From contig NZ_JAQTQR010000001.1 of NCBI RefSeq assembly GCF_028712165.1, positions 1-64,000 of the forward strand: a DNA stretch of 64,000 bases. Reading direction: 5' to 3'. Position numbers and translations under genes: made by a program. Positions 50,234-59,129 of this stretch are shown in pieces. The notes below the pieces were generated by a model. The model was not told where the DNA came from and searched no databases. It saw only the letters and a list, made by a program, of their open reading frames with translations. Numbering within the stretch: position 1 is the first letter of the stretch; every line of letters starts with the position of its first letter. The DNA comes from Sulfuricurvum sp. (GTDB taxonomy: Bacteria > Campylobacterota > Campylobacteria > Campylobacterales > Sulfurimonadaceae).

Positions 50234-50467
50234 ATGAAATACACCGTTGTCGATGCACATTATTTACATGATTACAAAATCGATATGACTTTCGAAGACG
50301 GTAAACATGGTGTTGTTGATCTTTTAGAATATACCAAGCGCGGTGGAGTGTTTGCCAATTTCGGGCACATTGATTATTTTAAAATTTTTACTATCGATTA
50401 CGGGACATTAGTTTGGGACGGTGAAGTAGATATCGCACCTGAACGACTCTACGAAAAAGCCGTCTAA
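50234..50467 (+). CDS. DUF2442 protein
   Basis: A 77-residue DUF2442 protein with the typical sequence: YLHDYKIDMTFEDGKHGVVD, FANFGHIDYFKIFTIDYGT and LVWDGEVDIAPERLYEKA. AAGGAG precedes the ATG. Its DUF4160 partner has collapsed to a remnant directly upstream. It is therefore an orphan half of the module whose intact form lies divergently at 49468-50063. Function unknown. Confidence 0.88.
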   Translation: MKYTVVDAHYLHDYKIDMTFEDGKHGVVDLLEYTKRGGVFANFGHIDYFKIFTIDYGTLVWDGEVDIAPERLYEKAV

Positions 50468-50513
50468 CGCTCACTCTTCTAATAATATCAGCTACAAATT
50501 AAAAGGAAAAATT

Positions 50514-50978
50514 ATGGAAAACGAAGAAGTCGAATATGCAGGATTTTGGATTAGGTCGGGTGCTACTTTGATAGATACTATTTTGTTTTTGATGATTGCA
50601 TGGCCTTTATTATTCATGATCTACGGTAGCGATTATTTGGAAATGAGTTCTAATAGCTTAGCAATAGGTCCTGCGGATGCAGTTATAAATTATATTTTCC
50701 CTCTTGTTGCTGCTGTCATCTTATGGGTAAACAAAGCCGGAACGCCTGGAAAATTAGTCCTTGGATTACGAGTAGTCGATGCTCAATCCGGTGAGCATCT
50801 AAGTTTTGGACAAGCAATCGGGAGATATTTTGCTTACATTCCTGCCATGATTCCACTGATGATGGGTCTTTTTTGGGTAGGTTGGGATAGCAAAAAACAA
50901 GGTTGGCATGATAAATTAGCGGGTACGGTGGTGATTAGACAAAAAAACCGTACCGAAAAAGTTCAGTTTTCAAAATAA
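50514..50978 (+). CDS. RDD-family membrane protein
   Basis: A 154-residue RDD protein with three membrane segments: one after the first charged block (GFWIRSGATLIDTILFLMIA), one at about 60-78, and one near 110-125. The family pattern continues with NKAGTPGKLVLGLRVVDAQS and DKLAGTVVI. The Arg-Asp-Asp triad is partly kept (R13, D18). RDD proteins are mostly unknown; some affect ion or stress tolerance. It ends just before the second leuA tail, making it the last gene of the patch. Confidence 0.85.
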   Translation: MENEEVEYAGFWIRSGATLIDTILFLMIAWPLLFMIYGSDYLEMSSNSLAIGPADAVINYIFPLVAAVILWVNKAGTPGKLVLGLRVVDAQSGEHLSFGQAIGRYFAYIPAMIPLMMGLFWVGWDSKKQGWHDKLAGTVVIRQKNRTEKVQFSK

Positions 50979-50985
50979 CATTATT

Positions 50986-51035
50986 TTCGCTTCGATCAAT
51001 ACAATCTACAATACGTTAAATCGGGCGTTTTTGTA
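50986..51035 (+). pseudogene. Diverged leuA 3'-end fragment (direct repeat, copy 2)
   Basis: The 50 bases align gaplessly with the last 50 of leuA (38 identities). In the same frame they read FASINTIYNTLNRAFL and stop, against VASIKAMFSALNRAFS in LeuA. The fragment therefore comes from the end of another leuA gene rather than from a recent copy of this one. No more leuA sequence lies before it. It suggests a leuA end displaced when the block 48650-50985 arrived. Confidence 0.65.
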
Positions 51036-51047
51036 ACCATTTTCTTT

Positions 51048-51066
51048 ATTCCCGCTTAGCCGGGAA
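51048..51066. repeat. Palindrome after the second leuA tail
   Basis: TTCCCG (51048-51053) pairs with CGGGAA (51061-51066) around CTTAGCC. It stands 12 bases after the stop of the leuA fragment, as palindrome 1 stands about 11 bases after the real leuA stop. It probably was that gene's terminator. Confidence 0.5.
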
Positions 51067-51098
51067 CGCTTCTAATTCCTCTTTAACGCCATCTTCGT

Positions 51099-51104
51099 TA
51101 TAAT
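51099..51104 (+). promoter_or_regulatory. -10 box of alaS
   Basis: CGTTATAATCGCG contains TATAAT 32 bases before the alaS ATG. It lies downstream of the leuA fragment and its palindrome, so alaS is transcribed on its own. The same CG-TATAATC-CG surrounding occurs before leuA. Confidence 0.6.
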
Positions 51105-51136
51105 CGCGCAATTTTTACCAGTATTGTGAGTAAACC

Positions 51137-53692
51137 ATGATGGATGTCCGCGAAGCCTTTTTGGCCTTTTTTGAATCAAAACAACACGAACGTGCCGCGA
51201 GTTCCCCACTCGTTCCCGATGATGCAACCTTGCTTTTCACCAATGCGGGAATGGTACCGTTCAAGTCGATCTTTACAGGGGATATACCGATTCCCTCTAA
51301 TCCTCGTGCGACCAGTGCGCAAACGTGTATCCGTGCCGGCGGCAAGCATAATGACTTAGAGAACGTCGGTCATACGGCGCGCCACCATACCTTTTTCGAA
51401 ATGCTCGGAAACTTCAGTTTCGGCGATTACTTCAAAGAGGAAGCGATTGCCTATGCATGGGAGTTTGTCACCGAAGTGATGAAATTGCCGAAAGAGAAAC
51501 TCTGGGTTACTGTCCATGAGAGCGATGACGAGGCCGAAGAAATTTGGAAAAAACACATTGCGGCGGATCGCATCATGCGTCTTGGGGATAAAGACAACTT
51601 CTGGCAGATGGGAGATACTGGGCCGTGCGGACCGTGTTCGGAAATCTTCATCGATCAGGGTGCGGAACACTTCAACGGACCGGAAGATTACATGGGGGGA
51701 GACGGTGACCGTTTCCTCGAAATCTGGAACCTCGTATTTATGCAGTATGAGCGCAATACCAAAGGCGAGTTGAACCCGTTGCCGAAACCATCGATCGATA
51801 CCGGTATGGGATTGGAACGGGCTACTGCGGTACTCGAAGGGGTAACCAGCAACTACGACAGTTCGCTGTTTATGCCGATTATCCGTAAAGTAGAATCTCT
51901 CATCAAAAAACCGTATGAATATGCAAGCGGTGCTTCATATCGCGTTATCGCCGATCATATCCGTACCGTTACATTCCTCCTTGCACAGGGGACAAACTTC
52001 TCGAACGAAGGGCGCGGATACGTGCTTCGCCGTATTTTGCGCCGTGCGGTTCGTCACGGGTATTTGCTCGGATTTACCAAACCGTTTATGTTTGAAGTTG
52101 CCGACACCGTTGCCGAGTTGATGGGGAAACAATACCCTTACATTGTTGAAAAACTTGCCGTCCTAAAAGAGCAAATCATGCTCGAAGAAGAACGTTTCTT
52201 TAAAACGATCGCATCGGGAATCGAACTCTTTAACGAAGAGCTCAAAAATACCAAAGAGATTTTCAGCGGAGAAGTGGCATTTAAACTCTACGATACGTTT
52301 GGATTCCCTCTCGATTTGACCGAAGATATGTTAAAAGAGAAAAATCTTTCCCTCGATGTGGAGACGTTTGAAACGCTTATGTCTGAACAGCGCAAGCGTG
52401 CAAAAGCGGCGTGGAAAGGTTCAGGGGATGCTCACGTAGAGGGGGATTTTAAAACCCTTCTCGAAACATTCGGTGTGAACTCGTTTATCGGATACGCCTA
52501 TACAAAAGCACCGGTTAAAATTCAAGCCCTTTTGGGTGAGAATTTCGAGCGTGTTGATCAGCTGCATGCACACCAAAGCGGTTGGGTGCTTCTCGAAGAG
52601 ACTCCGTTTTATGCTGAAAGCGGCGGACAATGCGGTGACAGCGGAACCCTCGGCGATAAAGCGGTCGTTACCGATACGAAAAAATTCCACGGCTTAAATC
52701 TTTCACACGTCGAGACCAAAGAAACCATCAGTGTCGGTGATACGGTCGAAGCGATCGTCGATCCTTCACGTAACGAAATTGCAAAACATCACTCGGCTAC
52801 GCACTTATTGCATGCTGCATTGTATGAGATTTTGGGTGAGCATATTTCACAAGCGGGTTCATTGGTCGAACACAATCGTCTCCGCTTTGACTTCTCCCAT
52901 CCTAAAGCGATGTCTCACGAAGAGATCGCTTTGGTCGAAGAGCGGGTCAATTATCATATCTTCCATGCGCTGGAAGGGATGACTCGTGAGATGAGCATCG
53001 ATGAAGCGAAAAAAAGCGGTGCGAAAGCGCAGTTCGGTGAAAAATACGGCGATACCGTACGTGTTGTTAATTTCGGAACGGCTTCGGTTGAGTTCTGCGG
53101 CGGTATCCATGTTGATAACACGGCAACTATCGGAACATTTGTAATCGTAAAAGAGAGCGGTGTGAGTGCCGGAGTACGCCGTATCGAAGCGGTATGCGGT
53201 AATGCGGCGTACAACCTCTTTAAATCGCAGCGCCATCTTCTCGAAGAGGTCGAAGCATCGGTTAAAAACCGCGATGTATTGGCAGGGATCGAGCGTCTTA
53301 AAGAGCAGGTGAAAACCCTCAAACATGAGATGTCAACATTGGCTTCTTCTACCAAAGAAGAACTCACAGTGACGATGATGGGCAATACCGCAGTTGTTGT
53401 TGCCGAACTCACAGCGGGAGATATCAAAGAACGTATCGATGAGCTCAAAAATCAGCACGATTCGGTTGCGGTAATCCTTTTCCAAGTCAAAGACGATAAA
53501 GTTCTTTTGGCAGCCGGTGCGAAAAATACGGCGCTCAAAGCGGGAGATTGGATCAAAGCTATCGCCCCTATCCTCGGAGGCGGGGGCGGCGGACGTCCTG
53601 ATTTCGCTCAGGCGGGCGGAAAAGATATCACAAAAATCGGCGATGCCAAAGAAGCGGCACTCGAGTATGTTACGAAGGAACTTTCCAAATGA
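51137..53692 (+). CDS. alaS: Alanyl-tRNA synthetase
   Basis: Class II synthetase that charges tRNA-Ala and clears mischarged Ser and Gly, 851 residues. The catalytic part has [29 protein letters not shown] and [10 protein letters not shown]. The editing domain has the zinc motif [12 protein letters not shown] and the later CGGIHVDNT. The C-terminal domain ends with [15 protein letters not shown]. The start could also be the second ATG at 51140. Its stop overlaps the next gene by four bases. Confidence 0.98.
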   Translation: MMDVREAFLAFFESKQHERAASSPLVPDDATLLFTNAGMVPFKSIFTGDIPIPSNPRATSAQTCIRAGGKHNDLENVGHTARHHTFFEMLGNFSFGDYFKEEAIAYAWEFVTEVMKLPKEKLWVTVHESDDEAEEIWKKHIAADRIMRLGDKDNFWQMGDTGPCGPCSEIFIDQGAEHFNGPEDYMGGDGDRFLEIWNLVFMQYERNTKGELNPLPKPSIDTGMGLERATAVLEGVTSNYDSSLFMPIIRKVESLIKKPYEYASGASYRVIADHIRTVTFLLAQGTNFSNEGRGYVLRRILRRAVRHGYLLGFTKPFMFEVADTVAELMGKQYPYIVEKLAVLKEQIMLEEERFFKTIASGIELFNEELKNTKEIFSGEVAFKLYDTFGFPLDLTEDMLKEKNLSLDVETFETLMSEQRKRAKAAWKGSGDAHVEGDFKTLLETFGVNSFIGYAYTKAPVKIQALLGENFERVDQLHAHQSGWVLLEETPFYAESGGQCGDSGTLGDKAVVTDTKKFHGLNLSHVETKETISVGDTVEAIVDPSRNEIAKHHSATHLLHAALYEILGEHISQAGSLVEHNRLRFDFSHPKAMSHEEIALVEERVNYHIFHALEGMTREMSIDEAKKSGAKAQFGEKYGDTVRVVNFGTASVEFCGGIHVDNTATIGTFVIVKESGVSAGVRRIEAVCGNAAYNLFKSQRHLLEEVEASVKNRDVLAGIERLKEQVKTLKHEMSTLASSTKEELTVTMMGNTAVVVAELTAGDIKERIDELKNQHDSVAVILFQVKDDKVLLAAGAKNTALKAGDWIKAIAPILGGGGGGRPDFAQAGGKDITKIGDAKEAALEYVTKELSK

Positions 53693-54225
53693 AAGAATTT
53701 TTAATCGAAACGTTTGCGCACCACCGCGATCTAATTATTTTTCTCCATATCATCAGTGCCGTAATCTGGGTCGGCGGAATGATCGCAGTCCGTTTTGCGG
53801 TACATCAGTCGTTGGCGCTTATCCCTGATCCGAAACTCCGGTTGGAGCGCTCAGCGCATGTTTTGAAGCGTCTTTTTACGATTGTATGGCCGTTTGTGAT
53901 TGTTTTGATCGTTACGGCTGTTTTGATGGCGGTTGGATTTCAATTTCGTGCAGCGGCGATGGATGCTTCCGGAAATGTAATCAATGAATACATGATGAGC
54001 GTATACAATACGGTTCATATCAAAGAGGCGATTTGGGTCATAATGTCCATCAATCTTGGTGCCATGATGTTTCGCCGACGCAAAGCTGAAAAAGCGTTAC
54101 GTGAAGGCGATCTGGAAGAGGCTAAAAATATGCTTGGACTGATTGCCAAATACATGGTTCCGGTCAATATCGCTCTGGGTGTAATCGCTATTTTCATCGG
54201 TGTCGTCCTAAGAAACGTCCACTAA
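53689..54225 (+). CDS. Four-helix membrane protein, CopD-like
   Basis: A 178-residue integral membrane protein. Helix 1 holds [20 protein letters not shown], with a buried His and the W-x-G-G pattern of the CopD/HemJ-like group. Further helices lie at about 65-85, 110-128 and 155-173, with a second His at 112 (VHIKEAIW). Haem or copper binding is possible but not shown. It is coupled to alaS by ATGA. Confidence 0.6.
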   Translation: MKEFLIETFAHHRDLIIFLHIISAVIWVGGMIAVRFAVHQSLALIPDPKLRLERSAHVLKRLFTIVWPFVIVLIVTAVLMAVGFQFRAAAMDASGNVINEYMMSVYNTVHIKEAIWVIMSINLGAMMFRRRKAEKALREGDLEEAKNMLGLIAKYMVPVNIALGVIAIFIGVVLRNVH

Positions 54226-54229
54226 ATAC

Positions 54230-54775
54230 ATGTTGCGTCTCGCTTCTGCTTCCATCACCCGCGCTGAGCTTCTAAACGCTGCGGGTATCTCCTATCTGCA
54301 AGAGTCGGTCGATTTCGATGAGGACTCTATTATAGCCCCGACTCCAAAGAATTTTGTGTATCAGGCAACACTCGGAAAATACAAAGTCAATCTGGAAAAG
54401 TTCGGGTGCAGTGATTATCCCCTCCTTGTCGCCGATACGGTGGTTACGGCTCACGGAAAGATTTTGCGTAAGGCAAAAGATGAAGACGATGCCCGTCAAA
54501 TCCTGCAGATGCAAAGCGGTTCGGACGTCGCTATTATTACCTGTATGATCTATAAAACTCCCCGCCTTGAACTGATCGATATCTCTTCTACCCATTATTT
54601 TTTTAATCCGTTTAATCCGGATGCGATCGAGCAGTATATACAAAGCGGGGATTGGCAGGGCAAAGCGGGTGCCTGTATGGTAGAGGGATTTTGTAAGCCC
54701 TATATTCGTGAAGTACGTGGGTTCGAGAGTACCGCGATGGGGCTTTGTGTCGAAGTGTTGAAGCCGTTTTTATGA
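54230..54775 (+). CDS. maf: Maf-family nucleotide pyrophosphatase
   Basis: A house-cleaning NTP pyrophosphatase of the Maf/HAM1-related group, 181 residues, probably hydrolysing non-canonical or pyrimidine NTPs. The family start LASASITRAELLNAAGISY, the DTVV of the active site (LLVADTVVTAHG) and GKAGACMVEGF are visible. The position between alaS and pbpA matches other Campylobacterota. The stop overlaps the bioF-like ATG (ATGA). Confidence 0.93.
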   Translation: MLRLASASITRAELLNAAGISYLQESVDFDEDSIIAPTPKNFVYQATLGKYKVNLEKFGCSDYPLLVADTVVTAHGKILRKAKDEDDARQILQMQSGSDVAIITCMIYKTPRLELIDISSTHYFFNPFNPDAIEQYIQSGDWQGKAGACMVEGFCKPYIREVRGFESTAMGLCVEVLKPFL

Positions 54776-55875
54776 ACCCGTATGAAAATGAACTGAAAGC
54801 CCTCAAACGTTCCGGCCGTTTCCGTGAACGGACTGTTCGGGATGAGACGTTGATTGATGCGGCATCCAACGACTATCTGGGATTAGCTCATAATAAAGAG
54901 CTTCATATCAAAGCGTGTGCAACACTCTCTCAGTACAGCGATCATGCTCCCAAAGCCTCCATGCTGGTTAACGGCTATCATCCGATTCACTCTCTTTTTG
55001 AAGAGGCTTTATGTAAAGCAAACGGGTTTGAAGCAGGGATCGTCATGGGGAGCGGATTTAATGCCAATATCGGCCTCATTGAAGCTCTCGTACGCAAAGG
55101 CGACGTGCTGCTGATGGATGAGGAATATCATGCCAGCGGCGTTGCAGGGGCTCGGATGTGTGAGGGAGAAGTGATCTATTTCCCCCATAACGATTCAGAG
55201 GCATTGAAAACATTACTGCTGCAAAACAGCCCAAAGCGGATGATTGTTGCGGTTGAGGGGATTTACTCCATGGGGGGTGATCTTGTACCGCGTGAGATTA
55301 TCGAACTCGCCATAGAGCATAAGGCGATTTTGATTTTGGATGAAGCGCACAGCAGCGGAGTAATCGGTGAGTCATTGATGGGGATACTCGATCATTATGG
55401 TATTGCTCCGACTCCGCTGATGATCAAAATGGGGACATTGGGCAAAGCGTACGGAAGTTTCGGTGCCTATGTTCTCTCATCCAAACACATCAGTGAGTAT
55501 CTGATCAACCGTGCCAAAAACGTCATTTACGCAACCGCTCCTTCGCTTTATGATACGGCATTGGCACATCATGCGCTGGACTATATCCAAAGCCATTCTA
55601 AAGTATTACGGGAACAAATTGCGCTTCGACAAAACATTATTTTAGAAACGCTCGGAATCCGCTGTGCCGGTCTGATTGTTCCGATTGAAATCGGGGATAA
55701 TCACGAAGTAATGCGGTTGCAGAAGCAGATAAAAAATGAGCTTGGAATACACGTCGGTGCGATCCGTCAGCCGACGGTGAAAAAAGCGATCCTCCGGCTC
55801 ATTGCGAGGCTTGATATCGATGCAGCTCTTTTGGCTCAGGCATGTGAGCGATTAACACAGATTTGGGTAAAATAA
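54772..55875 (+). CDS. bioF: 8-amino-7-oxononanoate synthase family protein
   Basis: PLP-dependent alpha-oxoamine synthase, 367 residues. BioF joins pimeloyl-ACP/CoA and Ala in biotin synthesis. Visible are SNDYLGLAHN, the substrate loop MDEEYHASG, LDEAHSSGVIG with the PLP-contacting D and H, and the PLP Lys in MGTLGKAYGSFGAY. The start is the ATG at 54772, overlapping the maf stop; an earlier in-frame codon at 54745 lies inside maf. Other biotin genes are not nearby, so another oxoamine synthase is possible. Confidence 0.85.
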   Translation: MNPYENELKALKRSGRFRERTVRDETLIDAASNDYLGLAHNKELHIKACATLSQYSDHAPKASMLVNGYHPIHSLFEEALCKANGFEAGIVMGSGFNANIGLIEALVRKGDVLLMDEEYHASGVAGARMCEGEVIYFPHNDSEALKTLLLQNSPKRMIVAVEGIYSMGGDLVPREIIELAIEHKAILILDEAHSSGVIGESLMGILDHYGIAPTPLMIKMGTLGKAYGSFGAYVLSSKHISEYLINRAKNVIYATAPSLYDTALAHHALDYIQSHSKVLREQIALRQNIILETLGIRCAGLIVPIEIGDNHEVMRLQKQIKNELGIHVGAIRQPTVKKAILRLIARLDIDAALLAQACERLTQIWVK

Positions 55876-55879
55876 CGCG

Positions 55880-56578
55880 ATGAATATCATTGCGATTGAT
55901 CGGCTGAAAATCACCCATAATGATAAAATTCTGGTGGATCTATCGTTTGAAATTCGGCGTTCATTGGCATTGGTCGGACAAAGCGGAAGCGGCAAATCGC
56001 TTACGTTAAAGGCCCTTTTGGGGATGTCCGATACATCCTTGAATGTTCTTCTTGAAAAGCAGTGTGATTTTGAGTGGAAATTGGGCAAATCGGTGGCCCT
56101 GGTTCCTCAAAATCCGTTCACTGCATTGTCGCCGTTGACACGAATCAAAGATCAAATGTTCCTCTCAAAAGAGCGCAGTTTAGAACTGTTTTCTCTTTTG
56201 GGTCTGGATGCATCATTGCTGGAACGGTTTCCCCCTGAGCTCTCGGGGGGACAGTTGCAGCGGGTTGTTGTTGCTATTGCTTTGGGTTCTTATCCGAAGC
56301 TGTTATTACTGGATGAGCCGACAACCGCACTCGATCCTGCCTCAAAAGAGGTTATGATTACGTTGTTAAAAACATTGCAAGATAAAATGGGATTCAAAAT
56401 GCTGTTTGTCACCCACGATATGGGTGTGGCATCGGAATTGTGTGAAGATATTTGTGTGATTCGCGAAGGGCGTATGATCGAGAAAGGGGTGATCGAAGAG
56501 GTAACCCGTTTTCCAAAAGAGAGTTATACCCAAGCGTTAATCGACGCCGAGTTTAAAACCAGAGGATTCAGACATTGA
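55880..56578 (+). CDS. Orphan ABC transporter ATP-binding protein (NikD/DppD type)
   Basis: A compact 232-residue ABC ATPase. Motifs: Walker A LVGQSGSGKSLTL, Q-loop VPQNPF, signature LSGGQLQRVV, Walker B LLLLDEPTTALDP and switch His VTHD. The closest class is the NikD/DppD peptide-nickel group, but the C-terminal extension is short. No permease or binding protein is adjacent. Its stop overlaps a TTG that could start pbpA, so the two are probably co-transcribed. Confidence 0.88.
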   Translation: MNIIAIDRLKITHNDKILVDLSFEIRRSLALVGQSGSGKSLTLKALLGMSDTSLNVLLEKQCDFEWKLGKSVALVPQNPFTALSPLTRIKDQMFLSKERSLELFSLLGLDASLLERFPPELSGGQLQRVVVAIALGSYPKLLLLDEPTTALDPASKEVMITLLKTLQDKMGFKMLFVTHDMGVASELCEDICVIREGRMIEKGVIEEVTRFPKESYTQALIDAEFKTRGFRH

Positions 56579-56604
56579 TAGAAGAACTGCCGCTAAGGAA
56601 GAGA

Positions 56605-58566
56605 ATGAAAAAATATATATTGATAGGGCTTGGAATTATTGTACTGATTCCCGTCGTTTTTTTAGGGTACATTATTTACTCTTTTGAATACGAAACCAAA
56701 CGCCTTATCAACTATCAACCCCGCTTGACGACAGAAGTGTATGACCGAAACGGGAATAAAATCGCCAATCTCTTCAGCGATGAACATCGTTATTATGTTT
56801 CATATCCTAATATTCCTCCTATGTTGACGGAAGCATTATTGGCTATTGAAGACACCACTTTCTTTGAACATAACGGAGTCAATCCGGATGCCATTATGCG
56901 GGCAATCATCAAAGACGTGACCTCAGGGCATTTGGTTGAGGGGGCTAGTACCATCACGCAACAGCTCGTTAAAAATACGTTATTGACCCGCGAGAAAAAA
57001 TTCTCCCGTAAGTTCAAAGAGGTTTTGTATTCGATCCGTATCGAGCAGGAATTGACAAAAGAACAGATTTTAGAGCGTTATTTCAATGAGATCTATTTGG
57101 GTCATGGTTATTACGGAATTAAAACAGCGGCGGATGGATATTTTCACAAACAACTCAAAGAGTTGTCGCTAAAAGAGATAGCGATGCTAGTCGGATTACC
57201 GAAGGCACCTAATTTTTACTCTCCTACCAAAAACTATGAACTTTGTCTGGGACGTGCAAACCGCGTTGTCGGGCGAATGTATGAGTTAGGATGGATTGAT
57301 CAGCCGACGTATGAAAAAGCGACGCAAGAGCGCCCGAAAGTCTATAACGATACATTAAGCAAAAATTCCGGTCCTTATATTATCGATGAGGTTATGCGCC
57401 AACTGGGTGATGCTTTCCCGGATATTCGCAGCGGCGGGTATAAAATTTATACCACCATCGATATGAGACTGCAGGAAGCGGGATACAAGGCTCTTCAATC
57501 CGGTCGTAATGAGATTATCAAACGAGCACAGGATGCCGGCGATTTGGATGAAAATATGCAGCGTCAGCTGAATGGGGCTCTTATCAGTCTCGACCCGCGC
57601 AGCGGAGAGATTTTGGCGATGGTCGGAGGGTATGATTACGCTTTGAGTCCATACAACCGTGTAACTCAGGCGAAGCGTCAACCGGGTTCGGCGTTCAAAC
57701 CTTTCCTCTACCAAGTCGCATTGGACAGCGGTATGTCTCCGGCTTCGATGGTTCCCGACATCGCTCGTACCTATTCGTATGCGGGTGATGACGGTGAAGA
57801 AAAAACATGGCAGCCGAAAAACTATAAGAATGAATACAAAGGGATGGTTACGATTCGTGATGCATTGACCCATTCTCGCAACTTGGCGACGATCAATATG
57901 GTCAGCGATATGGGATTTTCAAAAGTTACAGAGGGGTTGAGACGTTTGGGTATTACAGAAAATCTGCCGCCTGACCTTTCGATCGCTTTGGGGACGATTT
58001 CCATCTCTCCGATCGATTTGGCAAAATATTACACGATGTTTGCCAGCGGAGGGGCTTTAACGAACCCGATACTGATACGTGAAGTTCTTACTCCTACCGG
58101 GCAAACCCTTCGGTATGAAAATAAAAGCCGTCAGGTTGAGACTCCGGAACAAATATATTTGATGACGTCGATTCTTAAAGACGTTGTTACTCGCGGTACT
58201 GGGACAGGCGCACGTGTTGGAGGGATCGAGATTGCCGGCAAAACCGGAACAACCAACAAAAACGTTGATGCATGGTTCGCAGGGTATTCACCTACTGTCG
58301 AAACGGTAGTGTGGTTTGGACATGATGACAATACACCGATGCGCCGCAGCGAAACCGGTGGACGGGCAGCAGCGCCTGTTTTCCGTTATTATTATGAAGA
58401 TTTATTACGAATCTATCCTAATACAAAACGCTATTTTGATGTTCCTGCAGGAGTGTATCAAGCACCAACGGATCAAAACGGCAGTGAGAATTTCACCGAT
58501 ACTTCTGCCGCACCGGATGCAACTCAGGAAGAGGCTCCGAAAACGGATGAAAAGTTAGTATTCTAA
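56605..58566 (+). CDS. pbpA: Penicillin-binding protein 1A (bifunctional)
   Basis: Class A PBP with glycosyltransferase and transpeptidase activity, 653 residues. The membrane anchor is ILIGLGIIVLIPVVFLGYII. The GT51 domain has AIEDTTFFEHNGV and GASTITQQLVKN. The transpeptidase has SAFKP (in QPGSAFKPFLYQ), SRN and KTGTTNKNVDAWF. I choose the ATG at 56605 with AAGGA upstream; a TTG at 56575 in frame overlaps the ABC gene. The C-terminal tail is Asp/Glu/Pro-rich. Convergent with the DedA gene (four-base overlap). Confidence 0.95.
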   Translation: MKKYILIGLGIIVLIPVVFLGYIIYSFEYETKRLINYQPRLTTEVYDRNGNKIANLFSDEHRYYVSYPNIPPMLTEALLAIEDTTFFEHNGVNPDAIMRAIIKDVTSGHLVEGASTITQQLVKNTLLTREKKFSRKFKEVLYSIRIEQELTKEQILERYFNEIYLGHGYYGIKTAADGYFHKQLKELSLKEIAMLVGLPKAPNFYSPTKNYELCLGRANRVVGRMYELGWIDQPTYEKATQERPKVYNDTLSKNSGPYIIDEVMRQLGDAFPDIRSGGYKIYTTIDMRLQEAGYKALQSGRNEIIKRAQDAGDLDENMQRQLNGALISLDPRSGEILAMVGGYDYALSPYNRVTQAKRQPGSAFKPFLYQVALDSGMSPASMVPDIARTYSYAGDDGEEKTWQPKNYKNEYKGMVTIRDALTHSRNLATINMVSDMGFSKVTEGLRRLGITENLPPDLSIALGTISISPIDLAKYYTMFASGGALTNPILIREVLTPTGQTLRYENKSRQVETPEQIYLMTSILKDVVTRGTGTGARVGGIEIAGKTGTTNKNVDAWFAGYSPTVETVVWFGHDDNTPMRRSETGGRAAAPVFRYYYEDLLRIYPNTKRYFDVPAGVYQAPTDQNGSENFTDTSAAPDATQEEAPKTDEKLVF

Positions 58567-59126
58567 CTTTTTTTCTTAGTTGCCTGCGAGAGATAGATCC
58601 ACACGCCTGCCCCGATGATGATCAGCATCAGAGGTGCAAGATAGGGTTTGTTCGCTATCACTTTATACCCCTCGATTAACGCTCCTCCGAAAAGAAAGCT
58701 TCCTCCCCCTACGACAACCGCCCAAATCACTGCACCGAGTGCATTATACGCGCTGAATTTCCAAAAATCGTATTTGGTTAAACCGATAGCCAGAGGGACA
58801 AGTGTTTTAAGACCGTAGATGAATTTTTTGATCACGATAATCCATGAACCGCGGCGTTTGAGCAGCAAGTGCGAAAAAGCCAGTTTTCGACGGTGTTTAC
58901 GGAAATGTTCCATCATCTCTTTTTTATGATAACGAGACATGTAAAACATGAGAGAATCACCGATAAAGTTGGCAGCAAAAGCGATTGCTATCGAAAGGGA
59001 TAAATCCATTTTCCCCATAAAACTAAGAACTCCAGCGCCGATTAGTGCGACCATCCCTCCACCGAGAGAATAAAGAAATACGACGGCATATCCATACGTC
59101 GCGAGGTTTTTTAACATATCATCCAT
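58563..59126 (-). CDS. DedA-family membrane protein
   Basis: A 187-residue polytopic protein of the DedA/VTT family, whose members flip undecaprenyl phosphate or phosphatidylethanolamine and keep the membrane potential. The family features are GAGVLSFMGKMDLSLSIAIA, FIGDSLMFYMSRYHKKE (the G-D-x-x-x-Y pattern) and FIYGLKTLVPLAIGLTKYDF with a conserved Arg replaced by Lys. It starts four bases after uvrB in the same direction. A C-terminal tail of three Lys. Confidence 0.85.
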   Translation of the reverse strand: MDDMLKNLATYGYAVVFLYSLGGGMVALIGAGVLSFMGKMDLSLSIAIAFAANFIGDSLMFYMSRYHKKEMMEHFRKHRRKLAFSHLLLKRRGSWIIVIKKFIYGLKTLVPLAIGLTKYDFWKFSAYNALGAVIWAVVVGGGSFLFGGALIEGYKVIANKPYLAPLMLIIIGAGVWIYLSQATKKKS

Positions 59127-59129
59127 AAA

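Noticed and set aside
50047-50244. Minus-strand 65-codon frame across the DUF4160 gap
   Set aside because: It overlaps the promoter region and the DUF4160 remnant; composition is that of AT-rich noncoding DNA.
48650-51136. Mobile element with its own recombinase
   Set aside because: No integrase, transposase or resolvase gene is present in the patch; only direct repeats and palindromes support movement.
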